Below, piece after piece: positions 43,083-52,225 of a stretch of 64,000 bases of DNA; position 1 is the stretch's first letter, and each line of letters opens with the position of its first letter. The notes beneath the pieces are model-generated. The model was given only the letters and a program-made list of their open reading frames with translations, was not told the origin of the DNA and did not search any database. The stretch spans positions 22,359 to 86,358 of the forward strand of contig CAJTVU010000009.1 of the NCBI GenBank assembly GCA_910580235.1. The letters are read 5' to 3'. The position numbers and the translations under genes were made by a program. Source of the DNA: an uncultured Dorea sp. (lineage in GTDB: Bacteria > Bacillota > Clostridia > Lachnospirales > Lachnospiraceae).

Positions 43083-43430
43083 AAAAAAACCCGTCCCCAC
43101 AAAGGGACGAGCATAACCCGTGATACCACCCTGATTCCTGCACGGCCGATATCCGGCCTGCACAGGCACTCATTGCTGCGTAACGTGCATATACGGCATT
43201 TCCTACTGTACCCTACCGGATATTTGTGCGCCCGCCCCGATAAGGGGGCATGTATTACGGTATGCCCGGATGGGTGTTATTTTTCAGAAATGCAGCTCGC
43301 GTGAGAAATTCGATCGCCATCTGAACCTAAAAGGAACTTTCAGCCGGGGATTCCTTCTCTCTGATGGAAAATAGCTCTCTACTTGGCACGGTCATCGCTT
43401 TTTATTTATAAGATATTATAGTATTATATA
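43083..43430 (-). promoter_or_regulatory. T-box riboswitch for pheST (tRNA-Phe)
   Basis: On the minus strand the antiterminator core AGGGTGGTATCACGGG (43117-43132) is followed by the competing terminator GTCCCTTTGTGGGGAC with a run of seven T. Stem I has AGAGAG and the specifier loop GAATTTCTCA (43302-43311), whose codon UUC (43305-43307) fits phenylalanine. Uncharged tRNA-Phe would pair with it and let transcription reach pheST. A dispersed palindrome copy (43232-43273) is inserted in the linker between Stem I and the antiterminator. Confidence 0.93.
43232..43273. repeat. CATCCGGGCAT palindrome, copy in the T-box
   Basis: The complement of this strand reads CCATCCGGGCATACCGTA and on to GGGGCGG, matching 62020-62060 at about 38 of 42 positions. 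GGGCAT/ATGCCC and CCCC/GGGG form two small stems. Poorer copies lie at 43043-43075, 48497-48520 and 60600-60624. Confidence 0.75.
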
Positions 43431-43437
43431 CTTAATT

Positions 43438-43465
43438 ATTGTAACACAACAGAGCAGATTGTCAA
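43438..43465 (-). promoter_or_regulatory. Promoter of the pheST transcript
   Basis: On the minus strand TTGACA (43460-43465) and TACAAT (43438-43443) are 16 bases apart. The TGA inside the -35 box is the stop codon of the HAD gene. Confidence 0.7.
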
Positions 43466-43932
43466 CCCCGTAAAGTCGCAACAAGCCGTTTCGGATAGAT
43501 AAGCAGATCAAGAGCATCCTCTATGCTCCCTGTAATCACATCGACCTCCCCAATGATCCTGGAGCTCATCCCCTCTCTCCCGAGCACAGCCACAGACAGC
43601 GCGCTGTCCCTGCACATCAGCTTGTCGTTCCTTCCGTTTCCGATGGATACGCACAGATCTGCTCCCAGCTCTTCCACTACCTTCTGCTTTTCTTTTAATG
43701 CTCCGTCGTCAGGAAATGTCTGTATGTTGATAGGGAGCCCTTCGCACTTTTTCACTGCCGTTCCGTGGGTATCGGCAGTGAGTACATGGATCTCAAGGCT
43801 CTGTGACAGGGCTCTCAACTGCTCCTTCACTTTCTCGCTTATCTCCCCGTCCACTGCGATCGTTCCGTTGTAATCCAGGACAAGATGCTCCAGCTCCAAC
43901 GTTTTATAATCCGGTATCTCGATTGATAGCAT
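43462..43932 (-). CDS. HAD family hydrolase, P-type ATPase-like
   Basis: A 156-residue soluble HAD protein. Motif I is LDYNGTIA: the nucleophile Asp is kept but the second Asp of ordinary HAD phosphatases is Asn, as in the soluble P-type ATPase-like group (DKTGT-type). Motif III/IV is VSIGNGRNDKLM. No cap domain fits in this length. A phosphatase substrate cannot be named. It follows the YihY gene with two bases between and precedes the pheST leader. Confidence 0.85.
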   Translation of the reverse strand: MLSIEIPDYKTLELEHLVLDYNGTIAVDGEISEKVKEQLRALSQSLEIHVLTADTHGTAVKKCEGLPINIQTFPDDGALKEKQKVVEELGADLCVSIGNGRNDKLMCRDSALSVAVLGREGMSSRIIGEVDVITGSIEDALDLLIYPKRLVATLRG

Positions 43933-43934
43933 AA

Positions 43935-44786
43935 TTATGCCTCCTTATGTTCATTGTCTTTTCCTGTAAACAGCTTATCATACATCGCCACGTTAATCTC
44001 TCCGCCCAGAAGGATGCTGTACATGCAAGAATAAAGCCAGAGCATGATCAGCACTATCGTCGTAAGGCTTCCGTACATGCTGGAAAATCCCTCAAATATA
44101 TCCACATACACGGAAAATACCCACGACACCACCATACACCCCACCGCGGCGAACATAGCGCCCGGAAGCTGCTTGATATATCTGTCCCTGCGGTTCGGCA
44201 GGAATTTGTATGTCAGAAGGGCAAAGACCACAAGGATACTGGGCGTAATTACGATCCTCGCTTCAATCAGCCAGTCTGCCGCTCTGCGTAGGATGGGCAC
44301 ATATTGGCCCACAAAGATGTTCAGGCTGTTGCCAAAGACTGACAGTACAAGCAGCAGGATGATCACAAGAATGAACATCAGCGTATACACCGTTGCCCGG
44401 ATCCTCAGAAGAATGTAATTACGCGTCTCATGGCACTTATATACGCAGTTTAAGCCCGCACTCATGGCAAGCACCCCTTTCCCCGCAGACCAGAGCGCCA
44501 CGACCACTGTAAGAGGGATAATGCCCGTTGACTGATTGTATACTTGATTTACGATGGACGTTATCATAGAATCTACAGAGGCAGGGAACACCTGTATGAC
44601 CGCTGTCATTACATCTGCTTTCGTCACTGGCGTGTACTGGATCAGCGTCAGCAAAAGCAGGAGGATCGGTATCATACAGAGCATGAAGAAATAAGCCGAC
44701 TGTGCGGCATATGCGCTCACATGGTGGCTTGCGATCTCTGCAGATATGACTGTTGTATTCCGATAGAATTCTTTCACCTTTTTCAT
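43935..44786 (-). CDS. YihY/BrkB family membrane protein
   Basis: A 283-residue protein with six membrane helices. It has the family features AYAAQSAYFFMLCMIPILLLLL near the start and GSLTTIVLIMLWLYSCMYSILLGGEINVAMYD near the end. Once thought to be RNase BN, the family has no proven enzyme activity and is probably a transporter or envelope protein. It forms a unit with the HAD gene. Confidence 0.9.
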   Translation of the reverse strand: MKKVKEFYRNTTVISAEIASHHVSAYAAQSAYFFMLCMIPILLLLLTLIQYTPVTKADVMTAVIQVFPASVDSMITSIVNQVYNQSTGIIPLTVVVALWSAGKGVLAMSAGLNCVYKCHETRNYILLRIRATVYTLMFILVIILLLVLSVFGNSLNIFVGQYVPILRRAADWLIEARIVITPSILVVFALLTYKFLPNRRDRYIKQLPGAMFAAVGCMVVSWVFSVYVDIFEGFSSMYGSLTTIVLIMLWLYSCMYSILLGGEINVAMYDKLFTGKDNEHKEA

Positions 44787-44839
44787 AATGTTATATTGTA
44801 CCCGATTTTCCTGTTTTTGTCTACAAAATCAATTTCTTA

Positions 44840-46177
44840 TCACTCTACCGTCACGCCCTGATAAAATAAAGTCAGTATCTCTTTATAATCTTTCCCTTCC
44901 TTCGCCATCTCATTCGCGCCGTTCTGGCTCATGCCGATCCCATGGCCAAAACCGCCTCCTTTTATAAGGAAAGCGTCTCCCGTATTCTCAATAGTGAAGA
45001 ACGCGCTCGGAAGAAGAGCGCCGCTGTCAGCCACGCTGCCATCCTGTTTCTGTATCTTGTACCCAGAGCCTCCAAGCGCCCTTCGTATCTTATTTTCCGT
45101 TTCTACCACAACGCTCCCTCTGTCGCCCACTGCCTCTATTTTGACCGCGACCCCGCCAGGCCCTGTCTCCAGGATTGTGATGCTGCTTAAAGTCCCTACG
45201 TCAGTCCCTGTATTCAGCCCTACCAGATCAGACAAGACCGCCACAGGGACCGATGCTTCCCATCTGTACCACGGAAGGTCTTTTTCGTAATCTCCGTCTT
45301 CTCCTTCCACTTCCACAGACTGGAGATAGGCGTTATCCTCACTGGCGGCAGTCCCCCATGCCTCCAGGCTGGTCGTGCTTCCACAAGAGGTAGAATAATA
45401 GTACGTCGTCACAATCTGCCCTCCATACCTCACTACCTCCCCGGCGGTCTCCGCCACCGCAGATCTCGTGCTGTCGGCCGCCTCCGAATTGCCGTACACC
45501 TGATAGTCTGTACTATCATTGACATGCGCCTCGTACTCCGGGTAGCCATACTCTTCCATCTGCCTGTACGCAAAGCTCCTGGCGCACACTGCCTGCGCTT
45601 TCAGAGCCTCCTGCTCATAGGAAGAAGGCATCTCGCTGGGGATGACGCCGCACAGATAATCCTCCACGGGCAGCTCGTTGATCATCGCGATCCCTTCCGC
45701 CGTCGTCCGAAGCTCGATCACTCCGTCATAGGACGGCGTCCCATAGCCCCGGCTTAAACTACTTACCGTAACTTTGCCTTCCTTCGCCTGTACACGGATA
45801 TTCCCTTTCTGGAACCTGGCGTCGTCAGGGGCGATCGCCAGCTCGCTCCCCGCCGCCCAGTCCTCGCTCTCATCCCCGGCAGTGACCGTAAGCCCGGCGT
45901 CGCTTATAAGAGATACGCCCGGATGCACTGTATGCCGATAGCCGTCGGTCATAAGAAGCACACGGATCACCGGGTTCTGGGCAGGCTCTTTTGGAGAGTC
46001 GCTCTGCGCCTCCTCTTTCTTAATCCGCCTCTCCTCTTCCTTCCCTTCCTCCTGCTCTGCCCCCGCTCCTTTAAGAGCGGCGGTAAGCCCCACCACCACA
46101 AAAAGAGCCGCCAGCACTGCCAGGCCATAATACAGCTGCCCCTCCAACCGCCTTCTATCCAACCGTCCTCTTCTCAT
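44840..46177 (-). CDS. SpoIID/LytB domain protein
   Basis: The ATG at 46177 gives 445 residues: a basic start (MRRGRLDRRR), one membrane helix (about 17-38), a Glu/Lys-rich linker, then the SpoIID domain. That domain has VEDYLCGVIPSEMPSSYEQEALKAQAVCARSFAY with its catalytic Glu, and the closing GGGFGHGIGMSQNGANEMA. SpoIID is a lytic transglycosylase for denuded peptidoglycan, needed in spore engulfment. The unusual Pro-linked N-terminal part and single copy leave open whether this is SpoIID itself or a paralogue. The open frame extends to 46246 without a start signal. Confidence 0.87.
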   Translation of the reverse strand: MRRGRLDRRRLEGQLYYGLAVLAALFVVVGLTAALKGAGAEQEEGKEEERRIKKEEAQSDSPKEPAQNPVIRVLLMTDGYRHTVHPGVSLISDAGLTVTAGDESEDWAAGSELAIAPDDARFQKGNIRVQAKEGKVTVSSLSRGYGTPSYDGVIELRTTAEGIAMINELPVEDYLCGVIPSEMPSSYEQEALKAQAVCARSFAYRQMEEYGYPEYEAHVNDSTDYQVYGNSEAADSTRSAVAETAGEVVRYGGQIVTTYYYSTSCGSTTSLEAWGTAASEDNAYLQSVEVEGEDGDYEKDLPWYRWEASVPVAVLSDLVGLNTGTDVGTLSSITILETGPGGVAVKIEAVGDRGSVVVETENKIRRALGGSGYKIQKQDGSVADSGALLPSAFFTIENTGDAFLIKGGGFGHGIGMSQNGANEMAKEGKDYKEILTLFYQGVTVE

Positions 46178-46249
46178 ATATGTACCAATAACCTTTCTTA
46201 TAGTGATTCTATAGCCAGCAGGGATCTTTTTAATTGCGCTTGGCAATTT

Positions 46250-46440
46250 ACAAATTGTATTCTTCTTTGTGACCGTGAAGAATATTAGAGCATCTTAATG
46301 TTCTGGCAATCCCAGCAATTCGTCGGCACGGACGCCGACGAAAGCCCGGCCTGCGCCATGGACGGCGCATAGAGGGCGATTGCGTCCGTATCTATCCCCT
46401 TCGGCAGAACATTTAGAGACTTTTGTACAGTTTTCCAGAC
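46250..46440. repeat. Core repeat shared with the element at 6 kb, opposite orientation
   Basis: The complement of 46263-46424 matches 6049-6222: CTCTAAATGTTCTG, CCCTCTATGCGCCGTCCATGG, TCGTCGGCGTCC, CAGAACATTAAGATGCTCTAA, and the end ACAATTTGT. Identity is near 75-80 percent. The outer GATGTTGGAG ends of the 6-kb element are absent. The rest of the gap between spoIID and pckA (to 46790) holds an open frame of 110 codons that runs through this repeat, but nothing supports it as a gene. Confidence 0.75.
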
Positions 46441-46790
46441 ACAATTTTAAAAACTGCTTTCCTTCGCCAGAATCATATATCACGAAAAAGACAGCCGCTG
46501 TACGACTGTCTTTTATCTTTTGTACTATACCCAAAATGCCGGTTCCTGTATTTTGACTCCTAGCCGCAGCCAGGTGGGTATCCGCATCCGCTTTTCTGTC
46601 TTCCTCTGCGTAATGAAGGCTTGACATATTACGGAGATGTAGGAATCCCGTTTAAAGTTTTGTAGGTTCAAAATTACAGGAGTTGTCGAGCATCTCAGGC
46701 TTTTCTCTGAACTTATTATAACCTATTGGAACGCATTTTACAACTGCTTCCCTTGGAAATTATTACTGTCCAGATATGCGCCAAATCGTA

Positions 46791-48395
46791 TTAAAGCTGC
46801 GGGCCTGCCGGAACAAGAGCCTTTCCAGCCTCGTTGCCCTCATATTTCGCAAAATTCTTGATAAATCTTCCCGCGAGGTCTTTTGCTTTTTCCTCCCACT
46901 CGGAAGCGTTCGCATAAGTGTCGCGCGGATCGAGGATGCCGGAATCTACCCCTGGGAGCTCTGTCGGGACTTCAAGGTTGAAGTATGGGATCTTCTTCGT
47001 CGGCGCATTCTTAATATCGCCGTTTAAGATCGCATCAATGATCCCGCGTGTATCTTTGATAGAGATACGCTTTCCTGAACCGTTCCAGCCTGTGTTTACC
47101 AGGTATGCTTTCGCACCGCTCTTCTCCATTCTCTTAACAAGCTCTTCTGCATATTTCGTAGGATGGAGCTCTAAGAACGCCTGGCCGAAGCAGGCAGAGA
47201 AAGTCGGCGTAGGCTCTGTGATCCCGCGCTCTGTACCTGCAAGCTTCGCAGTAAACCCTGAAAGGAAGTAGTACTGCGTCTGCTCCGGTGTAAGGACAGA
47301 TACAGGAGGAAGGACGCCGAACGCGTCTGCGGACAGGAAGATGACTTCTTTAGCCGCCGGCGCTGCAGATACCGGGCGCACGATCTTCTCAATATGATCG
47401 ATCGGATAAGATACACGTGTATTCTCTGTCACGCTCTTATCGTTAAAGTCAATCTTGCCGTTCTCGTCTAACGTTACGTTCTCAAGAAGAGCATTCCTCT
47501 TAATCGCATTGTAAATATCCGGCTCGGACTCTTTGTCAAGGTTGATGACCTTCGCATAGCATCCGCCTTCGAAGTTGAAGACTCCATTGTCATCCCATCC
47601 ATGCTCGTCGTCGCCGATCAGGAGACGCTTCGGATCTGTGGAGAGCGTTGTCTTGCCTGTTCCTGAGAGGCCGAAGAAGATCGCCGTATTCTCGCCGTTC
47701 ATGTCCGTATTGGCAGAACAGTGCATGGAAGCGATCCCTTTCAGCGGCAGATAGTAGTTCATCATAGAGAACATACCTTTCTTCATCTCTCCGCCGTACC
47801 ACGTATTGATAATGACCTGCTCGCGGCTTGTAATGTTGAACATGGACGTAGTCTCTGAATTCAGCCCCAGCTCTTTATAATTCTCAATCTTGGCCTTGGA
47901 AGCATTATATACGATAAAGTCTGGCTCAAAGCTCTCCAGCTCCGCCTCTGTAGGAGCGATGAACATATTCTTTACAAAATGCGCCTGCCATGCGACTTCC
48001 ATAATGAAGCGGATAGCCATGCGCGTATCTGCGTTCGTACCGCAGAACGCGTCCACTACGAACAGCCTCTTGCCAGACAGCTCTTTGAGAGCAATGTCCT
48101 TACAAGCGTCCCATGCTTCCTGGGAAGCAGGATGATTATCGTTCTTATATTCATCCGTCGTCCACCATACGGTATCTTTGGAGTTCTCATCCATAACAAT
48201 GAATTTATCTTTTGGTGAACGCCCTGTATAAATACCTGTCATTACATTGACAGCGCCAAGCTCACTTACCTGTCCTTTTTCGAACCCTTCCAGCTCCGGC
48301 CTCGTCTCCTCTTCAAACAAGACTTCAAAAGAAGGATTGTGTACGATCTCTGTAGTTCCTGTAATTCCATACTTGCTTAAATCAACTCTTCCCAT
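46791..48395 (-). CDS. pckA: Phosphoenolpyruvate carboxykinase (ATP)
   Basis: A 534-residue enzyme of the ATP-dependent type. It converts oxaloacetate and ATP to PEP and CO2, or in rumen and gut anaerobes mostly runs in reverse to fix CO2 and gain ATP. The kinase-1a P-loop FFGLSGTGKTTLSTD (about 241-255), GDDEHGWDDNGVFNFEGGCYAK (metal site) and the Arg in YTGRSPKDKF are all present, as is LVNTGWNGSGKRI near the end. It is complete. Confidence 0.97.
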   Translation of the reverse strand: MGRVDLSKYGITGTTEIVHNPSFEVLFEEETRPELEGFEKGQVSELGAVNVMTGIYTGRSPKDKFIVMDENSKDTVWWTTDEYKNDNHPASQEAWDACKDIALKELSGKRLFVVDAFCGTNADTRMAIRFIMEVAWQAHFVKNMFIAPTEAELESFEPDFIVYNASKAKIENYKELGLNSETTSMFNITSREQVIINTWYGGEMKKGMFSMMNYYLPLKGIASMHCSANTDMNGENTAIFFGLSGTGKTTLSTDPKRLLIGDDEHGWDDNGVFNFEGGCYAKVINLDKESEPDIYNAIKRNALLENVTLDENGKIDFNDKSVTENTRVSYPIDHIEKIVRPVSAAPAAKEVIFLSADAFGVLPPVSVLTPEQTQYYFLSGFTAKLAGTERGITEPTPTFSACFGQAFLELHPTKYAEELVKRMEKSGAKAYLVNTGWNGSGKRISIKDTRGIIDAILNGDIKNAPTKKIPYFNLEVPTELPGVDSGILDPRDTYANASEWEEKAKDLAGRFIKNFAKYEGNEAGKALVPAGPQL

Positions 48396-48520
48396 CTTCC
48401 TTCAACCTCTTTTCTTATAATAGTAATAAAACAATTTACCCAAATTATATTATACATCATCGCCTGACAAAATCAATACCTTATCGGACAAAAGTCCGCA
48501 CGCCCGGATGGGTATGCCTA

Positions 48521-48862
48521 TTATATCCCGAAATATTCTCTGTTCATCTTTTTGACTCTCGCTGCGAACCAGACCAATATAATGACAAAAATAATAAACA
48601 GGGCAAAATATACGCTGTCAATGCCTCCGACAGACGTATTGTACATATCCGCGGCTCCCTGGGCCAACGCCACGATCCCGAGGATAAGAAGAGGCCCCTG
48701 CACTCCTTTACAGTACCCTTCCAGATCTTTACACTTCTTAACATCTATCCCTTTTGGGAGAAAGACCCCTCTTGGAAGCTCCCTTTTTACTTTCACCAGA
48801 TAGAAGCCATACAGACAATAAATCCCACAGATTACTACAATAATTCCAAATATATTCTCCAT
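48521..48862 (-). CDS. Small three-helix membrane protein, unknown
   Basis: A 113-residue protein with helices at about 4-22, 58-72 and 80-102, and a charged loop with FLPKGIDVKKCKDLEGYCKGVQGP between. This resembles DUF3784-type and similar small membrane proteins of Clostridia, but I do not assign a family. It lies 18 bases downstream of thrC on the same strand and could be cotranscribed. Confidence 0.65.
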   Translation of the reverse strand: MENIFGIIVVICGIYCLYGFYLVKVKRELPRGVFLPKGIDVKKCKDLEGYCKGVQGPLLILGIVALAQGAADMYNTSVGGIDSVYFALFIIFVIILVWFAARVKKMNREYFGI

Positions 48863-48880
48863 TTTCTGTCCCCTTCTACG

Positions 48881-50368
48881 CTATATGCCAAGTATGGCCC
48901 GCACAGCCTCATCCATTTTATCCGTATCGCACTCTGTCCTGTGGAGGATCTTTGCTTCCAGGATCTCCTTTACCGCCTGGGGCATTTCCACGCCGGACGC
49001 TTCCTGAAGCTTAGGGAGCAGGGATAGCTCGTCTTCCTGTTCCCCCTGAAGCCCAAGCGCCGTCATAACGCTCTGTACGAATTTGTACGGGCTTGCTGTA
49101 GACGCAATGATGCATTCCTTCTGATCGCCGCTTTCTTTTCTGTACGCGCCGCACACATGGGACGCCACTGCCGTATGCGTGTCCATCACATACCCGGCGC
49201 TGTCGTAGGCTTTCTTAATGCTCGCCGCCGTCTGGCCCTCATCAGCATATCCCGCCGCGAAGTCCGAGAGCCTCTCCTTCATCTCCTCCGTAATGCTGTA
49301 GCGTCCGTCCTCTTTTAGCTCTTCCATAAGCGCCGCCGTCCGCTGTGGATCTTCCCCCGCCGCCATGTAGATCAGGCGCTCCAGATTACTGGAGACAAGG
49401 ATATCCATAGACGGGGAAGTTGTAAGCACGAACTCACGGTTCCTGTCATATATACCTGTCTGGAAGAAATCAAACAATACTTTATTGTCATTGGAAGCAC
49501 AGATAAGCTTGTCAATAGGAGCTCCCATCTTCTTCGCATAATATGCCGCGAGGATATTCCCAAAGTTCCCAGTAGGGACGATTACATTTACCTGCTCGCC
49601 GGACTTTATCTCTCCCTGTTTTAAAAGCTTCGCATAGGCGTATACATAATAGGCCACCTGTGGGATAAGACGGCCGATATTAATGGAATTCGCTGAAGAG
49701 AAGCGATACCCCTTCTCTTCCAGCTCCTTCCCAAACGCTCTGTCCTCAAACATCTTCTTCACGCCGCTCTGAGCGTCGTCAAAATTGCCGTGTACCGCCA
49801 CCACGTCCACATTGCTCCCTTTCTGGGTCGTCATCTGGAGCTCCTGCACCTTGCTCACCCCGTTCTTTGGGTAGAATACGATGATACGCGTGCCTTTCAC
49901 ATCAGCGAACCCTGCAAGAGCGGCTTTCCCCGTATCTCCTGATGTCGCGGCCAGAATGACGATCTCCTTATCCTCCCTGTTCTTCCGAGCCGCAGTTGTT
50001 AAAAGGTGAGGCAAGATAGAAAGCGCCATATCCTTAAAAGCGATGGTCGCCCCATGGAAAAGCTCCAGGTGATGCACATCCCCCACTTTTACAAGAGGAG
50101 CTATCTCTTCCGTATCAAATTTCTCATCATACGCTTTATCAATACAGCCTCTTAGCTCCTCTTCCGTGAAATCCGTAAGGAATTCCCGCATGACCGTATA
50201 GGCCGTCTCCTTGTAGCTCATCATTTTCAGCTCGTCCATGGACGCCTTAAGAGAAGGTATCTGCTCTGGCACGAACAGCCCTCCGTCCGGGGCGAGCCCT
50301 GCAAGTATCGCCTCGGACGCGGTCATTTTCACTCCCGCGCCCCTTGTACTTGTATAATACAGATCCAT
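48881..50368 (-). CDS. thrC: Threonine synthase
   Basis: A 495-residue PLP enzyme that makes threonine from O-phosphohomoserine. The start MDLYYTSTRGAG follows AAGGTGA, two bases from the leuD stop. The PLP Lys lies in LFHGATIAFKDMALS (about 105-120). The phosphate-binding ATSGDTGKAALAGF, the VPTGNFGNILAAYYAKKMG segment and the STASPYKFVQSV region fit the yeast-type class of threonine synthase. It is grouped with leuCD in one row. Confidence 0.95.
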   Translation of the reverse strand: MDLYYTSTRGAGVKMTASEAILAGLAPDGGLFVPEQIPSLKASMDELKMMSYKETAYTVMREFLTDFTEEELRGCIDKAYDEKFDTEEIAPLVKVGDVHHLELFHGATIAFKDMALSILPHLLTTAARKNREDKEIVILAATSGDTGKAALAGFADVKGTRIIVFYPKNGVSKVQELQMTTQKGSNVDVVAVHGNFDDAQSGVKKMFEDRAFGKELEEKGYRFSSANSINIGRLIPQVAYYVYAYAKLLKQGEIKSGEQVNVIVPTGNFGNILAAYYAKKMGAPIDKLICASNDNKVLFDFFQTGIYDRNREFVLTTSPSMDILVSSNLERLIYMAAGEDPQRTAALMEELKEDGRYSITEEMKERLSDFAAGYADEGQTAASIKKAYDSAGYVMDTHTAVASHVCGAYRKESGDQKECIIASTASPYKFVQSVMTALGLQGEQEDELSLLPKLQEASGVEMPQAVKEILEAKILHRTECDTDKMDEAVRAILGI

Positions 50369-50369
50369 C

Positions 50370-50864
50370 CTAATCACCTTTCTTCGCGTTGGTATATTTT
50401 ACCAGACCGCCCGCCGCGATCAGCTTCTGCATGAATTCCGGAAACGGCTGCCCCTGGAACTCTGTGCCTTTTGTCCGATTATATATCTTCCCGCTGTCAA
50501 AGTCGATCTCCACCTCGTCCCCTGCCTCGATCCCTTTCGCCGCCTCCGGGCACTCGATGATAGGCAGGCCGATGTTGATGGCGTTCCGATAGAAGATCCT
50601 CGCAAATGTCTCCGCGATAACGCAGCTGACTCCGGCCGTCTTTAAGCACAGCGGCGCATGCTCTCTTGAAGAGCCGCAGCCAAAGTTCTTATTGGCGACG
50701 ATAATATCCCCTGGCTGTACTTTGTCTACGAACTCCGGGTCAATGTCCGCCATGGCATGGCTGGCCAGCTCCTGTGCATCGAAAGAATTCAAATATCTTG
50801 CCGGAATGATCACATCTGTATCTACGTTGTCTCCATATTTAAAAACATGTCCCAGCGCCCTCAT
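50370..50864 (-). CDS. leuD: 3-isopropylmalate dehydratase small subunit
   Basis: A 164-residue swivel domain. GDNVDTDVIIPARYLN at the start and ANKNFGCGSSREHAPLCLK (substrate Ser and Arg) are diagnostic, as is the short length, typical of the archaeal/Clostridial LeuD type. It joins LeuC in the isomerisation of 2- to 3-isopropylmalate. Its start codon overlaps the leuC stop (TAATG). Confidence 0.95.
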   Translation of the reverse strand: MRALGHVFKYGDNVDTDVIIPARYLNSFDAQELASHAMADIDPEFVDKVQPGDIIVANKNFGCGSSREHAPLCLKTAGVSCVIAETFARIFYRNAINIGLPIIECPEAAKGIEAGDEVEIDFDSGKIYNRTKGTEFQGQPFPEFMQKLIAAGGLVKYTNAKKGD

Positions 50865-52138
50865 TATCTGTCACCTACTTTCTCTGGATTCGCAATGCAT
50901 CCCGCGATCGCGCTTGCCGCCGCCACTTCAGGAGAGGCGAGGTAGATCAGGGATTCTACATGTCCCATCCTCCCCACGAAATTGCGGTTCGTGGTGGACA
51001 CACATCTCTCTCCCGCCGCCATAACGCCCATGTGGCCGCCCATGCAAGGCCCGCAGCTTGGCGTGTTCACCGCGCATCCCGCGTCTACAAATATGTCAAG
51101 AAGACCTTCGGCAATGCACTGTTTGTATATCTTCTGTGTCGCCGGGATGACCATAACGCGCACATCTTCATGTACTTTATGCCCTTTCAGTATCGCCGCC
51201 GCTTTCCGCATATCTTCCATGCGCCCGTTCGTACAGGATCCAATAACGACCTGATTGATGGCGATCGGATCCATCGCCTCTATCTCGTCAATCGTCTTTG
51301 CATTCCCCGGAAGATGTGGGAATGCGACTGTCGGGCGTACCTTTGACAGATCGATCTCAATCACTTCCTCATACACAGCGTCCGCATCTGCTTCATACAC
51401 TTTGTATGCCTTTGCAGAATGCTCCTCCATATAGGCTGCAGCTTTCTCGTCCACCGGGAAGATCCCGTTCTTGGCTCCCGCCTCGATCGCCATGTTCGCC
51501 ATGGTGAACCGATCGTCCATAGACAGCTCCTTCACACCTTCTCCTACAAATTCCATAGATCTATACAAGGCTCCGTCCACACCAATCTTTCCAATGATAT
51601 GGATGATAATATCTTTTCCGCTCACGTATGGCCCCGGCTTCCCTGTCAGCACGAATTTCATGGCTCCCGGCACTTTAAACCACAGCTCCCCGGTAGCCAT
51701 CCCCGTGGCGATGTCCGTCGTCCCTACTCCTGTGGAGAACGCCCCTAATGCCCCGTAAGTACAAGTATGCGAGTCTGCTCCGATAATGCACTCTCCCGCC
51801 ACTACCACGCCAGCCTCCGGCAAGATCGCATGCTCCACGCCGGACTTGCCCTGCTCGAAATACCACGTAAGCCCCTGCTCCCTTGCAAAATCGCGGATAG
51901 ACTTAGAGTTCTCTGCAGATTTAATGTCCTTATTCGGCGTAAAATGATCCGGCACCAGGACGACCTTGTCCTTATCATACACCTTGTCTGCCATCTCTTT
52001 GAATATCGGCAGAGCCATAGGGCCTGTAATGTCATTTGCCATCACGATGTCCAGCTTAGCCTCTATCAATTGTCCGGCCTCCACAGAATCCAGTCCTGCA
52101 TGCGCCGCCAATATCTTCTGCGTCATTGTCATTCCCAT
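50864..52138 (-). CDS. leuC: 3-isopropylmalate dehydratase large subunit
   Basis: A 424-residue aconitase-fold protein. The three cluster Cys are in VIGSCTNGRMED and in CAVNTPSCGPCMGGH, so the 4Fe-4S cluster can be bound. DHFTPNKDIKSAE and ADSHTCTYGALGAFSTGVGTTD form part of the active site. With LeuD it catalyses the second step of leucine synthesis. No leuA or leuB is adjacent, so the leu genes are split in this genome. Confidence 0.96.
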   Translation of the reverse strand: MGMTMTQKILAAHAGLDSVEAGQLIEAKLDIVMANDITGPMALPIFKEMADKVYDKDKVVLVPDHFTPNKDIKSAENSKSIRDFAREQGLTWYFEQGKSGVEHAILPEAGVVVAGECIIGADSHTCTYGALGAFSTGVGTTDIATGMATGELWFKVPGAMKFVLTGKPGPYVSGKDIIIHIIGKIGVDGALYRSMEFVGEGVKELSMDDRFTMANMAIEAGAKNGIFPVDEKAAAYMEEHSAKAYKVYEADADAVYEEVIEIDLSKVRPTVAFPHLPGNAKTIDEIEAMDPIAINQVVIGSCTNGRMEDMRKAAAILKGHKVHEDVRVMVIPATQKIYKQCIAEGLLDIFVDAGCAVNTPSCGPCMGGHMGVMAAGERCVSTTNRNFVGRMGHVESLIYLASPEVAAASAIAGCIANPEKVGDR

Positions 52139-52177
52139 TGCGACAACCTCCTGTTCTTCTGTTTTGTCTTTCGAATC

Positions 52178-52206
52178 ATTGTACCACAGAGGCCATCGCT
52201 GTGCAA
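52178..52206 (-). promoter_or_regulatory. Promoter of leuC-leuD-thrC
   Basis: On the minus strand TTGCAC and TACAAT are 17 bases apart, about 40 bases before the leuC start. The leader is short and contains no T-box. Confidence 0.65.
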
Positions 52207-52225
52207 GGAACTATACCAGCCTCTT

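Noticed and set aside
46295..46627. A 110-codon open frame on the minus strand after spoIID.
   Set aside because: It runs through the dispersed core repeat and shows no plausible start signal or family. The other copy of the repeat does not keep the frame.
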